Below are positions 8,146 to 17,180 of a stretch of DNA of 64,000 bases, piece by piece. Positions within the stretch are counted from its first letter, which is position 1. Each line of letters starts with the position of its first letter. The notes under the pieces are model-generated. The model saw nothing but the letters and a program-made list of their open reading frames with translations. It searched no databases and was not told where the DNA came from. The position numbers and the translations under genes were made by a program. Source of the stretch: an uncultured Acetatifactor sp. Lineage in GTDB: Bacteria; Bacillota; Clostridia; Lachnospirales; Lachnospiraceae. The stretch covers positions 33,449 through 97,448 of the forward strand of contig CANQJL010000006.1 of the NCBI GenBank assembly GCA_947624245.1. The letters run 5' to 3'.

Positions 8146-10869
8146 TTACTGAACCGGTTGCTGCTGCTGCGCCGCCGCGTCTGCCGCCGCCTGTTGCTGC
8201 GCCAGTATTCGCCGCTGCTGCAGCTCGTTCTGCTGACTGGTCAGAATGGCCTCATAGTCGGGGTTCGCGAAAAACAAGGCGTCATGCTGACAGGAAGTCC
8301 GCTGGGTCCCGTCAGGATTGACGCTTGGATTGGCGTCGGGATTGGTGGCAACATTGCTGGAACCCCGAAGCAGCGAGGGATCCTCCACAAGAGGAAGCTC
8401 GATGACTCCTGTTATCTTAAAGGGACAATCCGGACTGGCGGGCAGCATATCATACTCGCAGATATCGCCGGAGTAATGCACGTCACAGCTCTCTGTGGGT
8501 ACCGTGCCGTCCGCAAAAATCTCCGTGCGCACATAGGCGTCGCACAGGCCGGGAATAGGACGTTTGCCGGATCTGCTGCAGATCTGAGCGGTGGAGATGC
8601 CCTGCGGCACAACGAAGCGCTCCTCGGGCAGATTCTCATGTACCCGTGACATGACTGCGCGCCATAACGTCTTGGAAATCTGCAGCTCGGCGTCTGACAT
8701 ATTTAAGGGAGTGTCATAACCGGTCCAAACACTGCATGTATAATAGGGAGTAAATCCCGCGAACCAGGAATCGTAGTCATTTGAGGAAGTACCGGTCTTG
8801 CCGGCAATCGCCATGCCGTTGAATCTGGCGGCCGTTCCGGTACCGCCGGGGGCTGACACCACGTCGACCATGGCGTCGGTGAGCAGGTAGGCGGTGGTCT
8901 CCTTAATGACACGCTTTCCGGTGGGCGAGGTATTGTCCAGGATCACATTGCCGTCGGCATCGGTGACGCGGGAGTAGAGCTTGGGCGTCATATAGGTTCC
9001 CATGTTTGCAATGGTGGCATAGCCGCCGTTCAGCTCGTAGGGGGAGACGCCGTAGGTCAGTCCGCCCAGTGCAAGGGACTGGTTGACGTCGCCTAAGAAT
9101 TGGCCGTTCACCTCAACGCCCTCGGTCAGAGTGGTGAATCCGAAGTTCAGCAGATAATCATATCCCAGCTGCGGGGTGATCACGGTCAGCGTCTTTACGG
9201 TGACGATATTTAAGGACTGGCGGATAGCGTCGCGAATGGACTGAACGCCTTTGTAGTTGGAGCCGTACCAGTTGTCCACCGGCTTGCCGCTGTCATAATT
9301 AAAGGGCGCGTCCAGATAGACGTTTGCCAAGGTCTGTCCCGCACTGTCCAGGGCGGGCGCAAATGCCGCCAGCACTTTGAAGGTCGATCCGGGCGAACGC
9401 AGGGCGTCGGTGGCTCTGTTCAGGGTACGGCGGCCTTCCTTGGCGCCGATGCCGCCCACCATGGCGACTACATAACCGGTCGACTGATCCTCGATGACCA
9501 TGGCGGATTGGGGCTGGGCAGTCAGGGTAATGGATTCCTCGTAGTTGGATTCCACATTTTCCACGCCAAGCTCCTCCATCATGGCGGCTCTGTAGGTCTC
9601 AATGGCCTCATAGGCGGCGTCCTGAGAACTGAAGATCAGATTGAACTGCTTTTTTCCGTTCTCCTTGAACCAGGTCGTCATGTTCTCCTTGCTGTAATTT
9701 ACGGTCTCCTCGGGAGTGGTGAATACGGTCAGCGCATAATTCAACTGCCAATGCACGTCCTTCGGGAAGTTGTCCGGATTTGCGAATTCCTCGTCGGCAA
9801 TGGCCTGGATCGAGGGGTCGAGAGTGGACTCTATACGCAGTCCGCCGGAGGTGAGCAGCGACTCCGCCATGGTTTCGGAATAGCCTCCGATGTTCACCAG
9901 ATCTTCCTTTACCTGTGCGTACACGGCGTCGGAGAAATAGGAGCCGGCGGTGGCGTTGGAGTTCTCTCGGTAAGCGATATCGTAATTGCCGATGCGCTCG
10001 TACACGGCGTCGGTATCCGCAATGGCCTCGTCATACTCTGTCTTCGTGATAAATCCCAGCTCCAGCATGTTGTCCAGACAGACCTGACGCCGCTTGGCGT
10101 TCTCCTCCGGAGCGCGCAGGGGATTGTAGCGATGGGGGTTCTGGGTGATACTTGCGATCACGGCCGCCTCAGAGATCGTCAGGTCGCTGGCGGACTTTCC
10201 GAAATAGCGCAGCGACGCGGACTCCACGCCAAGGGTATTCTGGCCCAGATTGATAGCGTTCATGTAGCGCAGCAGGATATCGTCTTTGGAATAATACTTG
10301 GATATTTCCAGAGCCAGATACTGCTCCTGCAGCTTACGCTTTACCTGTTTGATCAGGTTGCCGTCCTCCTCCGTCCAGGAGGTGAAGACGGTGTTCTTTA
10401 GGAGCTGCTGGGTGATGGTGCTGGCGCCCTGCCGTTCCTGTCCCATGGACTTTGCGAACAGCACGCCCACGCCCACGATACGCTGGAAGTCAATGCCGTT
10501 GTGCTGATAGAACCGCTCGTCCTCGATGGCCACAAAGGCCTTTCCGAGATAATCCGGAAGCTGGTCCATGTTGTTGATCTGAATACGGTTGGAGTTGGTG
10601 CTGACATACTGGTCGATCTCGTTGCCTTCGCAGTCATATACGATCGTTGCCTCGCCGATGGCGACCACGTCGCTCAACCGGATATTGGGCGTGGAGGCGA
10701 GAATGCCCCTGTACATACCGATTCCGGCGGCGGCTCCGCAAATGCAGATTCCGGCAAAAGCGGCCAGAACCAGCTTCACGGCAGTGAGAAGGATCTTCTT
10801 CTGCCAGCGCTGTGCTTTAGAGTTAAGTGCCTTTTGCTTTGCGCGGACACCCTTTTTTCCATAATTCAT
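8146..10869 (-). CDS. Bifunctional class A penicillin-binding protein (PBP1A type)
   Basis: Polymerises and crosslinks peptidoglycan at the outer face of the membrane. About 907 residues: basic cytosolic N-terminus, one TM (about 30-55), GT51 transglycosylase domain with AFVAIEDERFYQHNGID and the QGASTITQQLLKNT motif, then a transpeptidase domain with SXXK as SPGSTFKVL, SXN as SLN, and KTGTSSNDYDSWFAGFTP. A Cys-containing C-terminal segment precedes a Gln/Ala-rich tail (AQQQAAADAAAQQQQ). ATG 10869 is chosen because AGAGGTG lies 6 nt upstream; a GTG three codons earlier is also open. It is a single gene with a minus-strand TATAAT near 10910. Confidence 0.95.
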   Translation of the reverse strand: MNYGKKGVRAKQKALNSKAQRWQKKILLTAVKLVLAAFAGICICGAAAGIGMYRGILASTPNIRLSDVVAIGEATIVYDCEGNEIDQYVSTNSNRIQINNMDQLPDYLGKAFVAIEDERFYQHNGIDFQRIVGVGVLFAKSMGQERQGASTITQQLLKNTVFTSWTEEDGNLIKQVKRKLQEQYLALEISKYYSKDDILLRYMNAINLGQNTLGVESASLRYFGKSASDLTISEAAVIASITQNPHRYNPLRAPEENAKRRQVCLDNMLELGFITKTEYDEAIADTDAVYERIGNYDIAYRENSNATAGSYFSDAVYAQVKEDLVNIGGYSETMAESLLTSGGLRIESTLDPSIQAIADEEFANPDNFPKDVHWQLNYALTVFTTPEETVNYSKENMTTWFKENGKKQFNLIFSSQDAAYEAIETYRAAMMEELGVENVESNYEESITLTAQPQSAMVIEDQSTGYVVAMVGGIGAKEGRRTLNRATDALRSPGSTFKVLAAFAPALDSAGQTLANVYLDAPFNYDSGKPVDNWYGSNYKGVQSIRDAIRQSLNIVTVKTLTVITPQLGYDYLLNFGFTTLTEGVEVNGQFLGDVNQSLALGGLTYGVSPYELNGGYATIANMGTYMTPKLYSRVTDADGNVILDNTSPTGKRVIKETTAYLLTDAMVDVVSAPGGTGTAARFNGMAIAGKTGTSSNDYDSWFAGFTPYYTCSVWTGYDTPLNMSDAELQISKTLWRAVMSRVHENLPEERFVVPQGISTAQICSRSGKRPIPGLCDAYVRTEIFADGTVPTESCDVHYSGDICEYDMLPASPDCPFKITGVIELPLVEDPSLLRGSSNVATNPDANPSVNPDGTQRTSCQHDALFFANPDYEAILTSQQNELQQRRILAQQQAAADAAAQQQQPVQ

Positions 10870-11039
10870 TGAAATCACCTCTGTTTGTCCAAAAACCTAC
10901 ACCTTATTATACCAAAAAAGGATATGTAAATAAAGGTTTTCTTTCCATCTTAATAATTGTTTCACATTTCCTTCATTTTATGCTATTCTGAATTCAGTTT
11001 TTATGTAGATCGAAATCAGAAAATAGCAGGTGTTGTTAA

Positions 11040-11702
11040 ATGAAAAGGACGGAGAATATGCCGGATTCCTACCGCGTGCTGTTGGAGGGCGGCCAGGGCG
11101 AGTACGTGGAGAAAAAATCCCGCTTCATCGCCACGATCCGCAAATGCGAGAGCGAGGAGGAGGCCGCGGCTTTCCTGGAGGAAATGAAGAAAAAGTATTG
11201 GGACGCAAGACATAACTGCTCGGCTTACTGTATCGGAGCGAGAGGAGAGATGACCCGCTGCAGCGACGACGGGGAACCCGCCGGCACGGCAGGGCGCCCG
11301 ATGCTGGAGGTATTGCTGGGCGAGGGGATCCGCAACGCTGCGGTAGTGGTGACCAGATATTTCGGCGGCGTGCTGCTCGGGACAGGAGGATTGGTGCGGG
11401 CCTACACCCGGGCGGTGCAGGAGGGGCTGAAGAACTGTGTGACCGGCAGAATGTGCAGGGGCTTCGAGGTGGAGGTGCGCACCGACTATAACGGTATCGG
11501 CAAGATCCTGTATCTGCTGGGAAATGCCGGAATAGAACCCGTCTCCGAAGACTATGCAGACAGGGTGACGCTGCGCCTGAATGTGGCGGCGGACAGGGCA
11601 GCGTCCCTGCGCGGGCAGATGGAGGACGCAACGGGCGGAAAAGTCGATTTTATCGCACAAAAAGAGATTTATTTCGTTGACAAAGAACCGTTTGCAGGCT
11701 AG
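11040..11702 (+). CDS. YigZ/IMPACT family protein
   Basis: A 220-residue cytosolic protein with the N-terminal UPF0029 domain (EKKSRFIATI, YWDARHNCSAYCIG, SDDGEPAGTAGRPMLEVL, VVVTRYFGGVLLGTGGLVRAY) and a C-terminal DUF1949-like ferredoxin fold. Family members relate to translation regulators, but the bacterial role is not settled. ATG 11040 has AGGTG 7 nt upstream; ATG 11058 with AAGGACGGAG before it is a credible alternative. Its 3' end contains the mgtE promoter. Confidence 0.9.
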   Translation: MKRTENMPDSYRVLLEGGQGEYVEKKSRFIATIRKCESEEEAAAFLEEMKKKYWDARHNCSAYCIGARGEMTRCSDDGEPAGTAGRPMLEVLLGEGIRNAAVVVTRYFGGVLLGTGGLVRAYTRAVQEGLKNCVTGRMCRGFEVEVRTDYNGIGKILYLLGNAGIEPVSEDYADRVTLRLNVAADRAASLRGQMEDATGGKVDFIAQKEIYFVDKEPFAG

Positions 11703-11705
11703 AAT
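11677..11705 (+). promoter_or_regulatory. Promoter for mgtE inside the end of the YigZ gene
   Basis: TTGACA (11677-11682), 17 bp, TAGAAT (11700-11705). Transcription would start near 11712, giving a leader of about 134 nt. Confidence 0.65.
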
Positions 11706-11745
11706 TAGATTTGAGTCCAAAGCATTTTGAAAGGTGGTGGTTTTC

Positions 11746-11886
11746 ATGAAGAGCAAGCAGATCAGTTCCGACAACCCTCTTCCGGGTCGAAGTAGCATGA
11801 GCCTCTGCGCTCAATTTCAGAAAAAACCATTCAAGGAGAAGTGCTATGGAGAAACTAGAAAGGCAGGAGCTTCAGGAGCTCCTTGA
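11746..11886 (+). CDS. Possible leader peptide overlapping the start of mgtE (46 aa)
   Basis: An ORF in the leader begins at ATG 11746 behind a good ribosome site (AAAGGTGGTGG) and runs 41 bases into mgtE in another frame. The peptide begins MKSKQISSDNPLPGRSSMSL and has no TM. Translating it would sweep ribosomes across the mgtE ribosome site (CAAGGAG). This fits translational coupling or leader-peptide control, but could be chance. Confidence 0.4.
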   Translation: MKSKQISSDNPLPGRSSMSLCAQFQKKPFKEKCYGETRKAGASGAP

Positions 11887-13192
11887 CGCCAAGCAGTACA
11901 CCAAGCTTCGCCAGCTTCTGTCCGAGATGAATGAGGCTGATGTGGCGGCTCTCTTGGAGGAGCTGGAGGCGGAAGCGCTGGTGAAAGTCTTTCGCATTCT
12001 GCCTAAGGATCTGGCGGCAGATGTTTTTTCCTATTTGGAATTTGAGAGCCAGCAGCTTGTCATCACCTCCCTGTCGGATCGGGAGGCGGCAAATGTCATC
12101 GACAATCTGATGGCGGACGATGCCGTCGATCTGTTGGAGGAGATGCCCGCCAACGTGGTGGATAAGCTTCTGGAGAACGCAAGGCCGGATACACGTCAGG
12201 CCATCAATCATCTGCTGCGGTATCCGGAGGATTCCGCCGGCAGCATTATGACGGTGGAGTATGTTGCGTTAAAGCAGACTCTGACGGTGGCGCAGGCCAT
12301 TGAGCGTATCCGCGCCGTGGGACTGGACAGCGAGACCATCAATATCTGTTATGTGCTGGATTCCACGCGGCGGCTGGTGGGTACGGTGGCGCTTCGGTAT
12401 CTGCTGCTCAGCGATGCGGACGAGATCATCGGCGATATCATGCATGAGAACGTGATTTCCATCAATACGCTGATGGATCAGGAGCAGGTGGCGGCGCAAT
12501 TTAAAAAATATGACTTTACCTCCATGCCCGTGGTGGACAACGAGGACCGAATGGTGGGAATCATCACCGTGGACGATATCGTGGATATCCTGGAGGAGGA
12601 GACCACGGAGGATATGGAGAAGATGGCGGCTATCGTGCCCAGCGACAAGCCCTATATGCGTATGTCCGTGGGGGAGACCTATAAAAAGCGGATTCCCTGG
12701 CTGCTGCTTCTGATGGTGTCAGCCACCTTCACCGGAGCCATCATCAGCTCCTTTGAAGATGCGCTGAGCGTATATGCGGCGCTGATCGCATTTATTCCCA
12801 TGCTCATGGACACGGGAGGAAATGCCGGCGGACAGGCCAGCGTTACCGTGATCCGCGGCCTGTCTCTGGGGGAGATTACCTACAGGGACGTGCCGAAGGT
12901 GATCTGGAAGGAGGTCCGCGTGGCCGTGCTGTGCGGTCTGACGCTGGCGGCGGCCAACTTTGCGAAGCTGATGCTGTTCGACCGCGTGGGCGTGCTCGTG
13001 GCGCTGACGGTGTGCCTGACTTTGCTGGTGGCTGTGCTGATGGCCATGCTGGTGGGGTGTCTGCTGCCTGTGGGCGCGAAGCGGCTGGGATTCGATCCGG
13101 CTGTGATGGCGAGCCCTTTTATAACCACCATCGTAGATGCACTTTCGCTTTTGGTGTATTTCAGGGTGGCGACTCTGGTGCTCGGAATCTGA
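11846..13192 (+). CDS. mgtE: Magnesium transporter MgtE
   Basis: A Mg2+ channel-like transporter in the cell membrane. 448 residues with the cytosolic helical MgtE_N domain (about 1-125), two CBS domains (about 130-255, with the VVDNEDRMVGIITVDDIVDI strand-helix), a linking helix, and five TM helices from about 285. The pore signature MDTGGNAGGQASVTVIRGLS is complete. CAAGGAGAAGTGCT precedes the ATG. It starts an ion-transport run with the antiporter and TrkA protein. Family members gate on cytosolic Mg2+ through the N and CBS domains. Confidence 0.95.
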   Translation: MEKLERQELQELLDAKQYTKLRQLLSEMNEADVAALLEELEAEALVKVFRILPKDLAADVFSYLEFESQQLVITSLSDREAANVIDNLMADDAVDLLEEMPANVVDKLLENARPDTRQAINHLLRYPEDSAGSIMTVEYVALKQTLTVAQAIERIRAVGLDSETINICYVLDSTRRLVGTVALRYLLLSDADEIIGDIMHENVISINTLMDQEQVAAQFKKYDFTSMPVVDNEDRMVGIITVDDIVDILEEETTEDMEKMAAIVPSDKPYMRMSVGETYKKRIPWLLLLMVSATFTGAIISSFEDALSVYAALIAFIPMLMDTGGNAGGQASVTVIRGLSLGEITYRDVPKVIWKEVRVAVLCGLTLAAANFAKLMLFDRVGVLVALTVCLTLLVAVLMAMLVGCLLPVGAKRLGFDPAVMASPFITTIVDALSLLVYFRVATLVLGI

Positions 13193-13214
13193 CGGGCGGA
13201 AGAAGGCGTAAATT

Positions 13215-14501
13215 GTGGAATATTTGACGATCTTTACCTTTGTAATGCTGATGATAACGCTGATCAGTCTCCTGAATGAGCGTTTTTTCCATATGCCGAA
13301 CGATATTGCGCTGCTCGTATTCTCCCTTGTGATCTGCGGCGTGCTGGGCGTTGTCAACCGATTCTTTTCCCCGGCGCTTCTCGGCGGCTTTCTGGAAATG
13401 TTTCGGGATTTTCGGTTCGAGACGTACCTTCTGGACGGCGTGCTCTGCTACATGCTCTTTGCCGGGGCGGGTCAGGTGCATTTCAACAAATTTACCGTGA
13501 ACTTAAAGAACATTACCCTGCTGTCGCTGGCGGCCACCGCCGTGTCGGCGATTCTCTACGGTCTGCTGTTCTATGGGGCGTTCCTGCTTTTGGGTAAAGC
13601 CATGAACGTCTGGGTCTGCATCTTGCTAGGGTGCATTGTCGCGCCGACGGATCCCATTGCGGCTACCGGCATCATGAATAAACTGGGACTTTCCAAGAAT
13701 ATCACCACCATCATCGAGAGCGAATCCCTGTTCAACGACGGAATGGGCGTGGTGCTGTTCGCCTTCGTCAAGAGCATTCTCACCAACATGGGGCAGGAGA
13801 ACTTCCTGTTCCTGATGGTCAGGGAGGCTTTTGGGGCGGCTGTGGTGGCGTTTGTCCTCTCGGCGTGCCTGTTTGCTCTGGTCAAAAGGACGAGAGAGCC
13901 CTCCAATCATATTTTCCTCAGCGTTCTGACGGTGTCGTCCGCCTATCTGATCTGCGAGGTGTGCGGCTTTTCCGGCGCGATCGCTTCCGTCGTCTGCGGC
14001 ATGTATTTCTCCTACCATATGGACAAACTGCGGGGCTACCGTCAGGTGGTGGACCCCGAGGATATCTACGATCACTTCTGGGAGGTGGTGGATCACCTGC
14101 TCAACAGCGTCCTGTTCATACTGATCGGCTTTTCTGCACTGCGCCTGCGATTCGATCTGGACATGCTGCTGACCGCGGCGGTAACGATCCTCTGCTCCCT
14201 GATTGCCAGAGCGGTGGGCGTCTTTCTTCCCTCCAGGCTGGGCTCCGGCCGGAAGATACCGGGCGGCTACAATCTGTGGGAATATGTCCTGCTCATGACC
14301 TGGAGCGCCCTGAAGGGCGGACTCTCTCTGGCGTTAGTCTTAAGCACGCGGGAATTTCTTCCGGAGGAGGTCTACAAAATCCTGCTGAATGCGGTGTATA
14401 TGACAATCCTGTTCACCGTCATCGTGCAGGGCCTGACTACACGGAAAATGTATCGTTTCATAGAGCGCCATAAGGCGGCGCGAATCAGAAAAGGAGAGTA
14501 A
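13215..14501 (+). CDS. CPA1-type Na+(K+)/H+ antiporter
   Basis: A 428-residue protein with about 12 TM helices. Ion-site motifs are GCIVAPTDPIAATGIMNKLG and ESLFNDGMGVVLF, the latter with the conserved acidic/Asn-Asp pair of NhaP/CPA1 exchangers. The tail is short and basic (RFIERHKAARIRKGE), with no long cytosolic domain. It starts with GTG 13215 behind GGAAGAAGGCG. It lies 22 bp after mgtE and 4 bp before the TrkA gene, so all three are probably cotranscribed. Confidence 0.9.
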   Translation: MEYLTIFTFVMLMITLISLLNERFFHMPNDIALLVFSLVICGVLGVVNRFFSPALLGGFLEMFRDFRFETYLLDGVLCYMLFAGAGQVHFNKFTVNLKNITLLSLAATAVSAILYGLLFYGAFLLLGKAMNVWVCILLGCIVAPTDPIAATGIMNKLGLSKNITTIIESESLFNDGMGVVLFAFVKSILTNMGQENFLFLMVREAFGAAVVAFVLSACLFALVKRTREPSNHIFLSVLTVSSAYLICEVCGFSGAIASVVCGMYFSYHMDKLRGYRQVVDPEDIYDHFWEVVDHLLNSVLFILIGFSALRLRFDLDMLLTAAVTILCSLIARAVGVFLPSRLGSGRKIPGGYNLWEYVLLMTWSALKGGLSLALVLSTREFLPEEVYKILLNAVYMTILFTVIVQGLTTRKMYRFIERHKAARIRKGE

Positions 14502-14505
14502 GCAC

Positions 14506-15867
14506 ATGCGGATCATAATCGTGGGATCGGGGAGAAGCTGTGAGCTGCTGGTCCGCCAGATGGAGAAAAGCGAGCACGACATCATCGTGGTGGATAAGAA
14601 TCGGGAAGTGGTAGACGCCATCACGGATAAATACAGTGTCAACGGGGTATGCGGCAGCGGCGCTTCCAGAGAGGTGCTGCTGGCGGCCGGCGCGGACAGC
14701 GCCGATATTCTCATCAGTCTGACGCCCGTGGACGAGATCAACCTGTTGGCCTGCTCCATGGCAAAGTATCTCGGCACCGGCTATGCGGCGGCCAGAATCA
14801 CCGGGGAAGACCTCCTGAAGGACGTTCCCTATCTCTTGGAAAAATTCAGTGTGGACTATATTTTGAATCCCAAGCAGATCTTTGCGGAGGCGCTGGCGGA
14901 GCAGGTCTTCTTTAACGCCGTGAACCGCGTGGAGACCGTGCTGGATTCCCATGCGCTGCTGGCGGAGATTGTTGTGGAGCGGGACAGCATCTTAAATCAT
15001 GCGATGCTTCAGGATATCAAGCCCGTGTTGAACACCGATTTTCTTGTCTTCGGCGTCTTGCGGAAGGACAGTATCCAGATCCCGCGGGGCAATTTTGTCC
15101 TGCAGGAGGGGGATATTGTGGGGATCATTGCGGAACAGCATAATATGCAGGCAATCCTCTCGAGGGTGGCTTTGGTCTGCAGGCCGGTGCGCTCCGTCAT
15201 GCTGGTGGGCTGCGGCGAGATTGCCAAGATACTGGCCGAAACTCTGCTTCGCCAGAAGGTCAAAGTCACCTTTGTGGACAATGTCAGAGAGCGGTGCGCA
15301 GAGCTGATGGAGATGTTTCCCGGCTCCGCCGTGGTCTACGGCGACGGAAAGGAAGTGGAGCTGCTGGAGGAGGCGGGTATCCGAAAGAACGACGCCTGCA
15401 TCTGCCTGACGGGCAGCGACGAGACTAATCTGCTGATCTCCCTGATCGCCTGGAGCAACGGGATCCATAACATCATAGCCAGGATCGGTTCCGACGCCTA
15501 TGACAAGATTCTCCGGAAGGTGACGATCAATGTGACCATGTCGCCGGACAAGCTGACGGCGGGAAAGCTGATGGATCATATCCAGTCCCTCAAGAGCGGT
15601 CATAACGGCACGAACAGCCGCTCTTACAGCCTCGGGCCGGGAATGTTCAAGGTCTGCGAGGTCATCGTGCCCCGAAGCTTCGACCGGTGCAACGTGGCGC
15701 TGATGTCGGACAGGCTGAAACTGAAAAAGGGCCTGATCATCGGCGTGATCCAGAGAGGGGAGGAGACGATCATTCCCAAGGGGAGCGACGTCCTCAAGGC
15801 AGATGACAGGCTGTTCGTGATATCTGACGGCAATACGTTCGTCCGCTCTGTGGGCGATATTTTCTGA
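14506..15867 (+). CDS. trkA: TrkA-type NAD-binding regulatory protein (RCK domains)
   Basis: A 453-residue cytosolic gating subunit with two RCK_N/RCK_C units. The first begins MRIIIVGSGRSCELL with the nucleotide site and acidic DKNREVVDAI. The second begins about residue 225 (SVMLVGCGEIAKILAETLL). TrkA proteins gate Trk/Ktr K+ channels in response to nucleotides. No TrkH/KtrB gene is present here; the immediate neighbour is the CPA1 antiporter 4 bp upstream, so it may control that exchanger or a distant TrkH. A terminator follows at 15889. Confidence 0.9.
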   Translation: MRIIIVGSGRSCELLVRQMEKSEHDIIVVDKNREVVDAITDKYSVNGVCGSGASREVLLAAGADSADILISLTPVDEINLLACSMAKYLGTGYAAARITGEDLLKDVPYLLEKFSVDYILNPKQIFAEALAEQVFFNAVNRVETVLDSHALLAEIVVERDSILNHAMLQDIKPVLNTDFLVFGVLRKDSIQIPRGNFVLQEGDIVGIIAEQHNMQAILSRVALVCRPVRSVMLVGCGEIAKILAETLLRQKVKVTFVDNVRERCAELMEMFPGSAVVYGDGKEVELLEEAGIRKNDACICLTGSDETNLLISLIAWSNGIHNIIARIGSDAYDKILRKVTINVTMSPDKLTAGKLMDHIQSLKSGHNGTNSRSYSLGPGMFKVCEVIVPRSFDRCNVALMSDRLKLKKGLIIGVIQRGEETIIPKGSDVLKADDRLFVISDGNTFVRSVGDIF

Positions 15868-15888
15868 AGCGGATACGCGCGCTGACGG

Positions 15889-15917
15889 GAGGTAGTATGA
15901 AAATGCTACCTCTTTTT
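15889..15917 (+). terminator. Terminator of the mgtE-antiporter-trkA run
   Basis: GAGGTAG/CTACCTC stem with a 10-nt loop, followed by TTTTT. Confidence 0.88.
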
Positions 15918-16102
15918 GTATTTGGTAGTATGGAAAAAGCCCAAACAGCTATGCTAACATGGAGATACCTGCAGGAAAGGAAACGGCTTTGGGCTGCGCC
16001 GGAAACAGTTCAAGCTATGCGGCGACAGCTTTAGGTTGCGTTTTGTCGGAAAATTTTGCTGAAAATTAAGGACATGGTAAGTTCTCAGGAGGAGGTAAGA
16101 GT

Positions 16103-16852
16103 ATGATGAGGTTTGTAAAAAGGATAAAAGCAGGCGCGAAGAACAGAATGTGGCTGTATCTGCCGGGCGCGGCGGTGTTCCTCATCGCCCTGATGGCGGT
16201 GAATGCGGGAGGTCCGGCCGGACTGTACCGCTATTTTAACGGGCCGCTGCTGCTGTGGCTTACGCTGTTCTTTCTGTTCCTCATGGCAGTGACCGGAATC
16301 GGAAAGGATCTGATAAGCGGCCTTCGGATCGTATTTGCCCGAAGAAAGGGCGTCACCCGCATGGAGCTGCAGAGGGCGGCAGGGGCCATGGGAGCCGCTG
16401 TCAAAGTGGTGGTGCTGGAGGGCGTGATCGCCGTGGGATTTCGCATGGTAGATGCGCTTTATGACATGGTACCCTTGGAGCAATTGTTGGGGTCTATTGC
16501 CAATACGCTGTTTTTGAGCTTGGTATATTGGGCCGTTTTTTCTCTGGTATTGATTCCGCTGCGCGTTCGGCTGGAAAATATGGCGATCTCCTTCATGGAG
16601 GAGTCGGACGGGGAGGAAAAGGAGGAGCAGGACAGCCAGACGATTTATTTTCGGTTCCGGGCCATGAGCCTGACGGACAGGGAGGCGGAGGTGGCCAGAC
16701 TGGCAAGCCTGGGGCTTTCCAACAAGGAGATCGGCCAGACCCTGTATATTTCCGATACCACGGTAAAAAAGCACATGACCCATATTCTGGAAAAGACGGG
16801 CTGCGGAAGCAGGGAGGAACTGACGGAGGCGGTGAAAGAACAAAAGGATTGA
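16103..16852 (+). CDS. Membrane-anchored LuxR-type HTH protein
   Basis: 249 residues. The N-terminal half has four predicted TM helices (about 16-33, 45-65, 95-115 and 133-155). The C-terminal part (about 185-245) is a LuxR/FixJ HTH: LTDREAEVARLASLGLSNKE, then DTTVKKHMTHILEKTG. It would bind DNA from the membrane, probably sensing a membrane or outside signal. A strong GGAGGAGG site lies 7 nt upstream. The last 43 bp, including the stop, are duplicated at 18701, beyond the AlbA-type gene. The stop overlaps a TTG that could start a small membrane ORF. Confidence 0.85.
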   Translation: MMRFVKRIKAGAKNRMWLYLPGAAVFLIALMAVNAGGPAGLYRYFNGPLLLWLTLFFLFLMAVTGIGKDLISGLRIVFARRKGVTRMELQRAAGAMGAAVKVVVLEGVIAVGFRMVDALYDMVPLEQLLGSIANTLFLSLVYWAVFSLVLIPLRVRLENMAISFMEESDGEEKEEQDSQTIYFRFRAMSLTDREAEVARLASLGLSNKEIGQTLYISDTTVKKHMTHILEKTGCGSREELTEAVKEQKD

Positions 16853-16856
16853 TTTT
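16814..16856 (+). repeat. Left copy of a 43-bp direct repeat (3' end of the luxR-type gene)
   Basis: Matches 18701-18743 at 42 of 43 positions. It spans the last codons (EELTEAVKEQKD) and stop of the LuxR-type gene. The pair flanks the foreign-looking ATP-binding gene like an attachment or duplication site. Confidence 0.9.
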
Positions 16857-17034
16857 TTCTACAGTGGCAATAGCGTGTATTTTAGTGATTCTTTTTTCGG
16901 TCCGGAGGACATTAACCAAGAATGCCAGAAAGGCAGATCGGTACAGAAACGCATATCTTCTGTTGCGGTTTTTACAGGGACAGGCGCTGTTCGCAGACAT
17001 ATATTGCAAACCGGCTGTAACGGTGATAAAATGA
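16849..17034 (+). CDS. Possible small single-TM protein (61 aa)
   Basis: Starts at a TTG overlapping the LuxR stop (TTGA), behind AAAAGG. The product has one clear TM (IFSTVAIACILVILFSV), then a basic segment RRTLTKNARKADRYRNAYLL. Hydrophobic organisation and codon use look genuine, though the start is non-standard; GTG 16864 is an alternative. If real, it is cotranscribed with the LuxR-type gene and ends before the terminator at 17062. Confidence 0.45.
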   Translation: MIFSTVAIACILVILFSVRRTLTKNARKADRYRNAYLLLRFLQGQALFADIYCKPAVTVIK

Positions 17035-17061
17035 AGGCGCGGATATGGAGATGCTTTGTCT

Positions 17062-17092
17062 AAAAGGTGCGCAGTTTTTTGCGCGCCTTTTT
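17062..17092 (+). terminator. Terminator after the luxR-type gene
   Basis: AAAAGGTGCGC and GCGCGCCTTTTT pair around a T-rich loop and end in TTTTT. Confidence 0.8.
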
Positions 17093-17180
17093 AGGAAAAA
17101 GTTAGAAATAAGCATATTGGCTAATGGGAAAAATTATTAACAACTTTTATTGCAAATAGGAATCATAAGGAGTGAAAAGA

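Noticed and set aside
11706..11845. M-box magnesium riboswitch before mgtE
   Set aside because: The leader lacks the length and conserved M-box loops; a small ORF occupies it instead.
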